This document shows positions 1 through 8,600 of a DNA stretch of 64,000 nucleotides, one piece after another. Below the pieces are notes generated by a model that was not told the DNA's origin, did no database searches, and saw only the letters and a list, made by a program, of their open reading frames with translations. The number at the start of each line of letters is the position of its first letter. Position 1 is the first letter of the stretch. The stretch is from Gemmatimonadota bacterium (GTDB lineage Bacteria > Latescibacterota > UBA2968 > GCA-2709665), in the NCBI GenBank assembly GCA_028874335.1, contig JAPPJY010000034.1:44548-108547 (forward strand). The letters are read 5' to 3'. A program made the position numbers and the translations under genes.

Positions 1-219
1 GAAGTAGATCATCCGCACCGTGCGCGGTGCGCCCACGTTCATGTCCTCCGCCAACTTGGCAGCGGGAAGGGGGTGCTCACGCCGCCATTGCTCGTAATCG
101 AAAACCACACAGGTATGGACGCTGTCGGCGGGTGGGGACGATGCATGGGCGGCTGACAAGGCGGAAACGAGGACGCCTAACCAAACGAACAGGAACAGTT
201 GAAGTACAGAACGTTTCAT
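1..219 (-). CDS. Secreted metalloprotease paralogue, N-terminal part only (cut by window edge)
   Basis: An ATG at 219 opens a frame of 73 codons that is still open at base 1. AAGGA lies 5 nt upstream of the start. Residues 1-26 form a signal peptide (KR, then a Leu/Val/Phe core, then SAAHA). The mature start, with the motifs PADSVHTC and GAPRTVRMIYF, closely matches the start of the 18,232-24,024 protein (PVDSVHFC and GEPRTVRLFYF). That protein continues into an HExxH zinc protease domain. I infer that this is the start of a second secreted zinc metalloprotease whose catalytic part lies outside the window. Confidence 0.72.
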   Translation of the reverse strand, partial: MKRSVLQLFLFVWLGVLVSALSAAHASSPPADSVHTCVVFDYEQWRREHPLPAAKLAEDMNVGAPRTVRMIYF

Positions 220-423
220 TTCGTCCTTATTGCTGGTATCTGCTGCCATGCCGTCGCCGGCGTGACAACTCTGGAGCTGACGATCAGACGGCGGGCGACG
301 GGAGTCGACGCCGAACCAGTGCTCTGTCCAGGAAATAGGTCGTCTGAAATCGACCGCCGAGTCGGCTGGCCGTTTACGATCCTGATATACGGCGATATTC
401 GCCACGAGCAGGGCGAATTACGG

Positions 424-1401
424 TTAATCCAGGACGCTATCCTGGCCGGCCGACGCTTCGTCGAGAAGGGCCCGGTCCTCCGGCGTGATCGACCAGCCTA
501 TAGCGCCGGCATTCTCCTCCATGTGAGCCACCGTGTCGCCGCCGGTGATCGCGGCCGTCACCTCCGGGTGGGAGAGCACCCAGTTGATCGCCGTCTGCGC
601 CACGGTGCGGCCGTGGGCGCCGGCGATCCTCCGCAGGATTTCCAGGGTCCGGCCCGCCGCCTCGTTGAGATCTTTCTCCAGGGCTTCGGCGCGGCCCCTG
701 GCGTAAAGGGTGCCTTCAGGCGGCGGCTCTCCGGGCGTGTACACGCCGGAAAGGAGGCCCACCCCCAGGGGGCTGTAGGTCATGACACCGAACCTCTGGT
801 CGCGCTGTGCCGGCCACATCTCAAGCTCGAGCTCGCGGTTGAGGAGGTTGTAGGGGTTCTGGATGCATATAAGGGGATCGAGCGCGAGGCGGTCCTGCGT
901 CCATAACGCCTTGAGTACCTGCCAGGCCTGGAAGTTGGAAACGCCCACGTAGCGCGTCTTGCCTGCGCGCACCACGTCGTCGAGGGCGCGCAGGGTCTCC
1001 TCGAGGGGCGTCTCCTCGTCGTACACGTGCAGGATGTAGATGTCAATGTGATCGGTCCGGAGGCGGGCAAGGGTGCGGTCGATCTCCCGCATGACGTGAT
1101 AACGAGACAGACCGGCGTCGTTCGGCCCCTCGCCGATGCGGCTGGCGACCTTCGAGGTAACCACAAGGTCGTCGCGGTGCCGCTTGAGAACGCGCGCGAG
1201 TAGCTGCTCCGACGTGCCGCGGGTCTCGTAGGCGTCCCCGAGGCCGTAGACGTTGGCGCAGTCGATGAAGTTGATGCCAAGCTCGATGCCCCGTTCGATG
1301 ACGCGTTCCGCCTCGTCGACGTTGTCCTGCCCGCGCAGGCCCAATCCGTAGGCCAGGCGCGACACTTTCAAGCCGGAACGGCCTAAATTGACGTATTCCA
1401 T
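424..1401 (-). CDS. Aldo/keto reductase
   Basis: A 325-residue cytoplasmic NADPH-dependent oxidoreductase of the aldo/keto reductase family, a (beta/alpha)8 barrel. The catalytic tetrad is visible as D47 (in NFIDCANVYG), Y52, K84 (in VTSKV) and H125 (in YILHVYDE). Typical late motifs are YVGVSNF and the NADPH-binding end around ITGGDTVAHMEEN. Length fits the family. The ATG at 1401 is preferred because GGAGG lies 5 nt upstream; upstream in-frame starts would add a tail unlike the family. The substrate cannot be read from sequence. It stands alone among secreted-protein genes. Confidence 0.88.
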   Translation of the reverse strand: MEYVNLGRSGLKVSRLAYGLGLRGQDNVDEAERVIERGIELGINFIDCANVYGLGDAYETRGTSEQLLARVLKRHRDDLVVTSKVASRIGEGPNDAGLSRYHVMREIDRTLARLRTDHIDIYILHVYDEETPLEETLRALDDVVRAGKTRYVGVSNFQAWQVLKALWTQDRLALDPLICIQNPYNLLNRELELEMWPAQRDQRFGVMTYSPLGVGLLSGVYTPGEPPPEGTLYARGRAEALEKDLNEAAGRTLEILRRIAGAHGRTVAQTAINWVLSHPEVTAAITGGDTVAHMEENAGAIGWSITPEDRALLDEASAGQDSVLD

Positions 1402-1561
1402 GCGCTCCTCCATGTACTGCCCCTGCGTTGGACACTTCTGAAGAATTGAAAATACCTTCGAAATCCAATCTGTTTTCGCGATGAAATTTCGTTGCCTGAT
1501 GCTCCCGGAACGACGTTCAGCAGACATCTAACTTATCGCAAATCCCGCCGCAGGTCTATTC

Positions 1562-1736
1562 CTATTCACGCCTTGTCTTACCGACCCAACCTCCAACAGG
1601 GAGTTGAATCGTGTACGCGTCTGAAAAACCTTCAAGGAAGACAATCTCGATTCGGAAAGGAGACGGCGAGACTGTAACAGACATGCCACGAGAGCAGTTG
1701 TTTCCGGTGTCGGATTCACCCGTGACCGCATCCACA
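1562..1736 (-). pseudogene. CARDB-domain remnant
   Basis: Without a start codon, the minus-strand frame reads VTGESDTGNNCSRGMSVTV. This is the conserved last strand of the CARDB domains in the intact proteins at 5.7-13.6, 24-27 and 27.5-29.6 kb. It is followed by about 40 residues and a stop at 1562-1564. The upstream part of the domain (the YYYGAC region) is missing or out of frame. It is best read as the 3' fragment of a decayed secreted-protein gene. Confidence 0.5.
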
Positions 1737-1752
1737 GGAGATTAGCCTCAAT

Positions 1753-1947
1753 CTACGTACCGAACGCATCCACAAATCTGAAAAAGCCAGCGAAATCCAC
1801 CCTGCCGCTGCCATCCAGGTCGAACTTGGGGTTTGTGCTTCCATACGCGTCGGCAAAGAGAAAGAAATTCACGAAGTCGGTCCGCCCGTCCCCGTTGAAA
1901 TCAGTTGACACCTGTCCCTGGCCCAGCGGAGTAACAGTACCGAAGGA
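1753..1947 (-). pseudogene. Orphan EF-hand/dockerin-like C-terminal module
   Basis: Immediately after an in-frame TGA, the minus strand encodes about 64 residues. They carry two calcium-loop motifs, DFNGDGRTDF and DLDGSGRVDF, each followed by FxxFxDAFG-like helices, then a TAG at 1753-1755. The sequence nearly matches the C-terminus of the 18,232-24,024 protein (DFNGDGRTDF and DLDGNGIVDL). There is no start codon or upstream domain. I read it as the surviving tail of a deleted paralogue. Confidence 0.62.
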
Positions 1948-2007
1948 TCAAGAAACCGTTTCAGTTCTGTTCATTTCGTGATTTGTGTACGCGGCGCCGT
2001 TCCCTGA

Positions 2008-2781
2008 TCACTCGGCCTGAGACTGTCGGAGGGTGAAGAATCGACACTCGCCGCGATCGCACAATGCGGTAATCGTGTTCGTACTGGCGTAACGACCCCG
2101 GATTCCGTCAATCGAAAGCTCCATGACCAGTCTGTATTCGCCGGAGGCGGCAGGGGTGTATCCGCACATTCTTCGTACCCGTCTCGTGCTCGGAATATCG
2201 GTCCAGGAACTGGCGGAACTGTCTCTCTTCTGCCAGTGAGAGAAGTGAATCCTGTACGTGACGTCATTTATGGTTGCCTCCGTCCAACCGAGGCAACTTA
2301 AGGGGAGCGAGGAGACAGGCCGCCACACGATCCGGCCGGGAGTCACGCTGATCCAATCCAGCGGTTCATAGGGTCCAGTCAGATTCGGGTCGAGGGATTC
2401 AACGTACACCCGGAATCGCCGGGTTGCGCTCAATCCGCCCGGGTCCGTGGCCTTCACCGTGATCGTCGCATCGCCCGGCGATACGGACTTGACGGTCAAC
2501 GTGGAAACGGACATGACGACCGCCGCCACGGATTTGTCGCTTGACACCGCTGAGAACGACAATGCGTCTCCATCCCCGTCCCGGAAGTAACCGGAGACGT
2601 CCAGCACAGCGTCTCGCTCGCCCCGGATCAGATCCAGGTCGGCGATGTCATCTACGGCCCTCGGCGCCTGATTCGGGCTTTCCGCTTCAGTGGGTCCGGT
2701 TGCCATATCGCCGTCTCCGCAGGCCGCGCTCATCAGAAGCGCCAATAGAGCAATGCGCTCTGACCCGTGAATGTGCTCCAC
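2008..2781 (-). CDS. Putative lipoprotein with an Ig-like/cadherin-like domain
   Basis: A 257-residue protein with a short signal sequence and lipobox ending SAAC (C21), so it is probably lipid-anchored. Residues about 35-130 resemble bacterial Ig-like or cadherin-like repeats (NQAPRAVDDI, FRDGDGDALSF, ATDPGGLSATRRF). The rest has four cysteines and no family I recognise. The start is GTG with a weak AGAGG about 8 nt upstream. It may be a surface adhesive or structural protein; the function is unknown. Confidence 0.6.
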   Translation of the reverse strand: MEHIHGSERIALLALLMSAACGDGDMATGPTEAESPNQAPRAVDDIADLDLIRGERDAVLDVSGYFRDGDGDALSFSAVSSDKSVAAVVMSVSTLTVKSVSPGDATITVKATDPGGLSATRRFRVYVESLDPNLTGPYEPLDWISVTPGRIVWRPVSSLPLSCLGWTEATINDVTYRIHFSHWQKRDSSASSWTDIPSTRRVRRMCGYTPAASGEYRLVMELSIDGIRGRYASTNTITALCDRGECRFFTLRQSQAE

Positions 2782-2946
2782 TCCAAACCTCTCTAACCTG
2801 CCGACACCGTCCCACGATAGTTCATTTACGCATGCGGCTGAGACGGTGGCTGATGGTGGACCGAATGGGCTGTGGACCGGAGGATGAATCAGCTATACCG
2901 GGAGACAGTGAAGACTTTGCCGATAAAACCACCTTGCGATGGTCAC

Positions 2947-3378
2947 TTATTCGACCGAGTGTGCGGCGAGAAACATGGATTTTTCCAGGGACTTGAAGAA
3001 GTTCAGGTAAATGACTGGATCTCGGACTGGTCGACCGTAGTACGCGTTCATCCGCACCAACACTTGCGTTTCACCTCTTGGACGAACCGTTACTGTCAAT
3101 CGCAGTGGATATTTGTCGACTCTCCTGGCAGTGATCGTTCCAAGCGCTTCATCCGCTTTTTTGATGACAAAGCCGAAATCCTGAAGTGTGGCTACAATGG
3201 CCCTCAACGTCTTGTTCTCATCACTGGTGTCGAACGCGCGGGTTTGCATGGCGCGAATTTCCAGCTGACTTTCAACTAATGTTACCCTTGGCGTTTCTCT
3301 TGCGTCCGACAGTGGCACTACGACACACAGCCCGATCGATGCTGCAACCGCGGTCGGCAGTATCCTCGAAATGGTCAT
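2947..3378 (-). CDS. Small exported protein, paralogue A of a four-gene tandem family
   Basis: A 143-residue protein with an N-terminal signal sequence but no convincing lipobox, unlike the next three genes. It shares the family core: MQTRAFDT, then a LRAIVATLQDFGFVI helix, TVTVRPRGETQVLVR strands and a C-terminal FFKSLEKSMFLAAH helix. The ATG at 3378 places the signal peptide at the N-terminus. A TTG at 3438, overlapping the stop of the preceding gene, would add 20 residues and remains possible. It is the last gene of the 5,492-2,947 operon. The family is uncharacterised to my knowledge. Confidence 0.7.
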   Translation of the reverse strand: MTISRILPTAVAASIGLCVVVPLSDARETPRVTLVESQLEIRAMQTRAFDTSDENKTLRAIVATLQDFGFVIKKADEALGTITARRVDKYPLRLTVTVRPRGETQVLVRMNAYYGRPVRDPVIYLNFFKSLEKSMFLAAHSVE

Positions 3379-3434
3379 GATCCTATACCCGTAGTATGTC
3401 GTACAGCGTCGGTATGACTGACTGTTATCGTCGC

Positions 3435-3860
3435 TCAATCAACCTCGTGAGCGGTCAGAAACATCGATTTTTCCAGATACGAAAAGAACTTCTGATACGC
3501 TGACGGATCTTCGACTCCCTTACGGTTGTATTCCATATTCGCGCGGACCAACACCTGTGTTTCGCCTTTTGGACGTACGGTTACCGTCATTTGCAGCCAG
3601 TCAGTCCTTCTTGTAGCGCTGACCAGTCCAAGAACCTTGTTTGCTTCGTCTATTAGAAAGTCGAAGTCCTGAAGTGTGGATATTACACTCCTGAGCGCTT
3701 TTTTTTCGTCCTTGGTGTCAAATGCACGGGTCTGCACGCTCCGCAGGTTAATTTGACTGGTGTCCAACTTCATCAATTGCCTTTTGGGAGTTGCACATCC
3801 GGACAACCCGGCTGAAATCGTGGTGACAATTGCAGTGAACGCTATCCTGGAAAATCCCAT
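3435..3860 (-). CDS. Small lipoprotein, paralogue B of the tandem family
   Basis: A 141-residue protein with lipobox LSGC (C22), so probably an outer-membrane or periplasm-facing lipoprotein. It carries the same core as its neighbours: VQTRAFDT, VISTLQDFDFLI, TVTVRPKGETQVLVR and FFSYLEKSMFLTAH. It is clearly a duplicate of the 2,947 and 3,929 genes. No catalytic motif is visible. The alternating strands and helices suggest a small alpha/beta domain that packs against other envelope proteins; this is inference. Confidence 0.75.
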   Translation of the reverse strand: MGFSRIAFTAIVTTISAGLSGCATPKRQLMKLDTSQINLRSVQTRAFDTKDEKKALRSVISTLQDFDFLIDEANKVLGLVSATRRTDWLQMTVTVRPKGETQVLVRANMEYNRKGVEDPSAYQKFFSYLEKSMFLTAHEVD

Positions 3861-3928
3861 ATTGCTGTTTCCCTGGTAAATCGCCGCTTGTATGGAAGCG
3901 ACGAGATTAGTGCAGAAATAGCATCCAC

Positions 3929-4378
3929 TCAGTCAGCTTCGTGAGCGGTCAGGAAAATCGATTTTTCCAAAACGTTGAAGAAATTCTGATATACCAGCGG
4001 GTTTCTTACGGCTTTCTCGTCGAACTGCGCGTTCGCTCGCACCAACAGCTGGGTTTCGCCCTTTGGCCGAACCGTAACGGTGATGAGGAGTGGGAGTTTT
4101 TTCTTACTGAACAACTCATACTTTATGTCCGTTGTTCGGGCACTGACCGTTCCGATCACTTCATTCGCCTCATTCACGATATAGCCAAGGTCCTGAAGTG
4201 TGGATATCACCGTTCTGAGCATGCTTTCTTTTTTTGTCGTGTCGAATGCACGGGTCTGCATGCTCCGCAACTCGACCTGGCTTTCATCCATTTTCAACAG
4301 ATGTTCTTTTGATGACGCGCACGCGGAGCAGACGAACAATGCGCCAATCGCGATCGCCAATTTCCCGGTAGATTTCAT
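3929..4378 (-). CDS. Small lipoprotein, paralogue C of the tandem family
   Basis: A 149-residue protein with a signal peptide and lipobox ending CSAC (C20). The family core is present: MQTRAFDT, VISTLQDLGYIV, VTVRPKGETQLLVR and FFNVLEKSIFLTAH. Its ATG (4378) overlaps the TGA of the preceding gene as ATGA, implying translational coupling. AGGAA lies just upstream. A lysine-rich insertion near residues 85-95 (ELFSKKKLP) distinguishes it from A and B. Confidence 0.78.
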   Translation of the reverse strand: MKSTGKLAIAIGALFVCSACASSKEHLLKMDESQVELRSMQTRAFDTTKKESMLRTVISTLQDLGYIVNEANEVIGTVSARTTDIKYELFSKKKLPLLITVTVRPKGETQLLVRANAQFDEKAVRNPLVYQNFFNVLEKSIFLTAHEAD

Positions 4379-4989
4379 ATTTCCTGCCCTTCCAGCAGTA
4401 TTGATTTTGAGAGAAGACCGAAGAACTTCTGATACATCTCCGGCTCATCCAGGCTTTGGAGCCGGGCGACTTCGTCATCCGTATTCCAGACAATCCGCTG
4501 AAACGTCACCCTGACAAAGTGTGTTTTGCCCTTATCTTCCGACGTCGCCGGGCGGATGACAACAGAAGCCCACAGCTTTTGATAGTCGTCAACAGCCGGA
4601 ACATAGAAAATATCTTCGAACGCATCTCCGTCCTGAGAAGCGACCGCAGCCAGAACAGCGACTACGAATGTCGTCGCACCAATAAGCACCTGCCCCGCGC
4701 GCTGTGCTGCGTCAGGATCCGCATCTCTGTCCTTTGAGCCAACGATAAGTCCGAGATTGGCCTCGGTCTCATCGATGATGAATCCCAGGTCCTGAATCAC
4801 TCCGGTAGACGCCGACAGGAGATCGGCTTCAGAAATCCCTTCGTATTTTCTTGTCTGCAGAACCCGGTTTTGCAATGACTCCGGCGTCAGTTTCAGGACA
4901 TGCGCAGGCAGACCACCCCCGCCGCAGCCTGTCACAAACAGTACAACGACGGTAACTGGCGGCAATAGACAATTCCCTTTATGGATCAT
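4375..4989 (-). CDS. Lipoprotein, longest member (D) of the tandem family
   Basis: A 204-residue protein with lipobox FVTGC (C22). It is the most divergent and probably ancestral-like member. It has LQTRKYEG, IQDLGFIIDETEANLGLIV, a hydrophobic segment (about residues 90-115) absent from A-C, VTFQRIVWN and a C-terminal FFGLLSKSILLEGQ. Similar 'QTR-x-(F/Y), LQDLGF' lipoproteins occur widely in Gram-negative genomes, without a known role as far as I know. The start at 4989 is chosen for GGAGG 8 nt upstream; an ATG at 5004 also exists. Confidence 0.78.
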   Translation of the reverse strand: MIHKGNCLLPPVTVVVLFVTGCGGGGLPAHVLKLTPESLQNRVLQTRKYEGISEADLLSASTGVIQDLGFIIDETEANLGLIVGSKDRDADPDAAQRAGQVLIGATTFVVAVLAAVASQDGDAFEDIFYVPAVDDYQKLWASVVIRPATSEDKGKTHFVRVTFQRIVWNTDDEVARLQSLDEPEMYQKFFGLLSKSILLEGQEI

Positions 4990-5051
4990 CTTCACAACCT
5001 CCATCTCGTCGAGCGCTACACAGACCCACGTTCACGCCTGGCAGACCGGTT

Positions 5052-5492
5052 TCAGAACCGGGATGTATGATAGGCGAAGTCTCTCACCTTTTTGTCTTCA
5101 TCGAATTTTATGATCACGGTGAGCGTTCTTTGAGACGTCGAACTGGCTTCGGATGAAGCTGACATTCCGCCGCTACCCCCGAGAAGAACGTCCGTTATTC
5201 GGCTTATCAAGACAAGCGAAGCAATACCGCCCGCACTGGACGAAAATGCCCTTTCCGTGGAGATTTTGTCATATATCCACACTTCCCGCCGCTCTTCATC
5301 GGTCGAGACGATATTCGGCGACCCCAGGACCTGGGCGACGTCGGCGCCGCTCATACCAACTCGGATTTCCTTCTGGACGGTTCCAACGGTCACCCGGTCG
5401 CCGGAATCGTCCCTCACGGATTTTCGGTGATGCTGCGCAATACAACCCGCGAGAGTCAGTACGGCGATTAGCGAAACCAGATAGGCCTTCAT
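5052..5492 (-). CDS. SmpA/OmlA (BamE-like) domain lipoprotein
   Basis: A 146-residue lipoprotein with lipobox LAGC (C17). Residues about 38-80 show the BamE/SmpA pattern: VQKEIRVGMSGADVAQVLG, then SPN and a YDK strand. BamE-type proteins are accessory lipoproteins of outer-membrane protein assembly, but many relatives have other envelope roles. The Gly/Ser-rich stretch around residues 105-120 is unusual. The start is firm: AAGGAGG lies 8 nt before the ATG at 5492. It heads the operon of the four small lipoproteins (63 nt to the next gene). Confidence 0.75.
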   Translation of the reverse strand: MKAYLVSLIAVLTLAGCIAQHHRKSVRDDSGDRVTVGTVQKEIRVGMSGADVAQVLGSPNIVSTDEERREVWIYDKISTERAFSSSAGGIASLVLISRITDVLLGGSGGMSASSEASSTSQRTLTVIIKFDEDKKVRDFAYHTSRF

Positions 5493-5698
5493 ATTCAATT
5501 CCTCCTTTTGGATGGCGGGCAGATATCCTGCGCGTGGTGTGAACGGCACGGCTCAACTCCGCCGTCTGTAAACGAGAACGTGGTTACGTCGGTCATGCCG
5601 TATCCTGGTCATGACAAATGGAAATGGAGGCTTTATCGTTGACGTATACATCCAATATCGCTGTCAACCCCTGACCTGCAACTGTTGACGAGAGACGT

Positions 5699-8600
5699 TC
5701 ATCGATCGTGAGTCCGGTTCAAACGTGTGGGCTTCAACTCGATCTGCCTGTACTCGTCAATCTCGCCGATGGGTTCTGTCAGTAAGCAGTTAATGGGGAT
5801 CTGGTGCTCGGATGCTATCGCCAATTTAGCCGCGACAGGAGAGGGTAGCGTGTATGCGTCAGCCTGGCCGACGTCGACGACGTAACCCAGATCAGCCAGC
5901 GACTGGATTGTAATCGCGCTCAACGGATCGCGCGCCGCAACTCCGGGAGAAAGGAATCCCTCCATGAGTTCATTGGGGCCAAACACAGACTGCCTCCAAT
6001 GACCGTCCCGTGTACCCGCTCCTCCTTTCTCATTCTCCACCGGTACCTTCCCGTCCGCGTAGTGCGTTCCGCCTGCGTCATTGAACGCCTCAATGGCACC
6101 TGCACCCGCGAAATGCGTATCGGCGCCATCCACCTCTACGGGAATAATAAAAAACAGGTATTCGATTGACGGATTCTCCAACAGGCCATGGCGCTTCCAA
6201 ACAGTACCGATTCCCAGACAGTGACCCATTTCATGCAGATAGAGGTCTTGAAGCGCTTCAAGCGTAAATTCACCCAGGTCAGAGGTATCGAATGTCATTC
6301 GCGCTACAATTGGCAATTTCGATTGCTCGCGCATTGTACGGGGACCAGCACTTCCCAGGGTTTCTCCCGGGCCGTCAATGTCGGCGAGGCGTGCGTAGAT
6401 TCTCAGGTCATCTACAAGACCGAAAACCTTAACCCCCTCTATTGTACCCCCATCGCTTGAACTGACGAAAACATCGGGGATGTCGCTCGTAATAATGCTC
6501 TCCCAACGCGCAACCGCGGCATTGAATGCTGCCGCGTGAGCTGCAGATGGCTCGTCGCCGACCCAAATGACTTCGATATTGAAGGCGTTGGGATCGGGCG
6601 GATCGGAAAGCCGCCACTCCTGGGGCGAGTCGTAGTTTTGCTCGCTGCCACATCTGGCGCGTAAAGTGCCTGTGGTTGTTGAAGAGAAGGTCATTTCGAT
6701 CGTGCAGGTACCGCCCAGGTGCCCTCCATCGTAGTTTTGCGTCAGTATGCCCGTATTCGACCCGGTATTCGCATATGTATAGCTTCCCGGATATGCATTG
6801 TTTTCCTCGAAACGACCGGCAGATTCAAACTCGATATAATAGGTCTCAACGGACAGGATTTTATTTCTCGCAAATGCATTGAATGCGTTCTGATCAATCG
6901 GGGCAAAGCCAGGAGGGGGCCGAACGGTGGTGTCATTGCCCGATGGCGACCAGTCGCTCGTGCCTTCGTCATTGGTCGCCCGTACCTGTACCTCGTAACG
7001 GGTCTCAGGCATCAAGCCTGCGATCGTCGTGCTAAGGCCCGGCCCAATATGGGACCAATCGGCGAAGCTACCTCCCATCGCCCTGTACTGCACGTCGTAG
7101 TCGTTGACGACGGGTCCGGTATTTCCCGGTTCCGCCCAACGCACGCTCAGGCTATTCGATGAAGCCATCACTACAGGAGCAGCAGGTCGGTCCGGCGGTT
7201 CGTTCTCGTCGTTCAGGGTGATCTCCAAGCCGATGGTCGCACTGCCGCCTTCGCCGTCCTCTGCCCGCACGGTTACCGAATAGCTGTCTTTTATCTCATA
7301 GTTATACGTCACACCCGATCCGGTCATGAGTTGACCGCTATTGGACTGGATGGCGAAGGAAGAAGCATCCCTGCCCTGGAGACTGTAGGTGAGGCGGTCT
7401 CCATCGCCATCTGTCGCGCTGACCGGGTTTCCGATGTTCTGACCCGCGCCTGTGTTCTCAGCCAGGCTGCGCGTGGTGTTGGTTCCCTCACTGAATTCCG
7501 GGGACTGATTGTCAGTGGTTGTTCCGGTAACCGATGGCGACCAGTCACCGGTGCCTTCGTCGCTGGTCGCTCGCACCTGTACTTCGTAACGGGTGTTTGC
7601 AGTCAAACCAGTGATTGTTGCCGCTGTGCCGGTTCCGGTATGAGGCCAGTCGGTGAAGTTGCCGCCTGATTCTCTGTATTGCACGTCATAGTCGCTGATG
7701 GGAGAGCCGGTGTTCGTCGGCGCTGTCCAGCTCAGGCTCAGGCTGTTCAACGTTGAGACCGTGACTACGGGTGCATCGGGTCTATCCGGGGGTTCATTCT
7801 CGTCGGTGAGTGTAATGGTCACGGCGATGGTCGCACTGCCGCCTTCGCCGTCCTGTACCCGCACGGTTACCGAATAGTTGTTCTGCGTCTCATAGTCATA
7901 CGAAACGCCCGACCGGGTCATGAGTTGACCGCTGCCCGCGCTGATGTTAAATGCGGAAGCATCCCTGCCCTGGAGACTGTAGGTGAGACGGTCTCCATCG
8001 CTATCCGTTGCGCTTATCGGGTTTCCGATGTTCTGTCCTGCGCCTGTGTTCTCCGCCATGCTTCGGGTCGTACTCGCGCCCTCGCTGAATACCGGGGGTT
8101 GATTGGGTGCGGGTGGAGGAGGGGTACTTCTCACGGTAACGATGACAGCGCCGGAGCAGTTGTTGCCCGTGTCGGATTCGCCGGCAACTGTTTCGACACA
8201 GGCTCCGTAGTAATATCTGCCGGCACTTGAGGGCGCTGAAACGAAATCCCGCTCATCACTGGTTTCAGAAGGATCAAGGGAGCTAACGTAGTCCGTACCT
8301 ATTTCTGTATCGCTCCGGTCGATCGTTTCGTCAGTTGAAAGATAATAGCGCAACGTCGTCGAAGGCGCCCGCCCGCCACCCTGGTTGCGGACCGTGGCGC
8401 TCAGTCTGATTCGCCGCCCGGGTGTCGGGGCGTTATTGTCGACCGAAGGCGGTTCGACGATTAAGTCGGGACTAAGAACAGTGACGGCGACGGCACCGGA
8501 GCAGTTGTTACCCGTATCGCTCTCCCCGCTGACGCTTTCGACGCAGGCGCCGTAGTAATATGTGCCTTTACTCGAAGGCGCCCTCAAACGAACAGATTCA

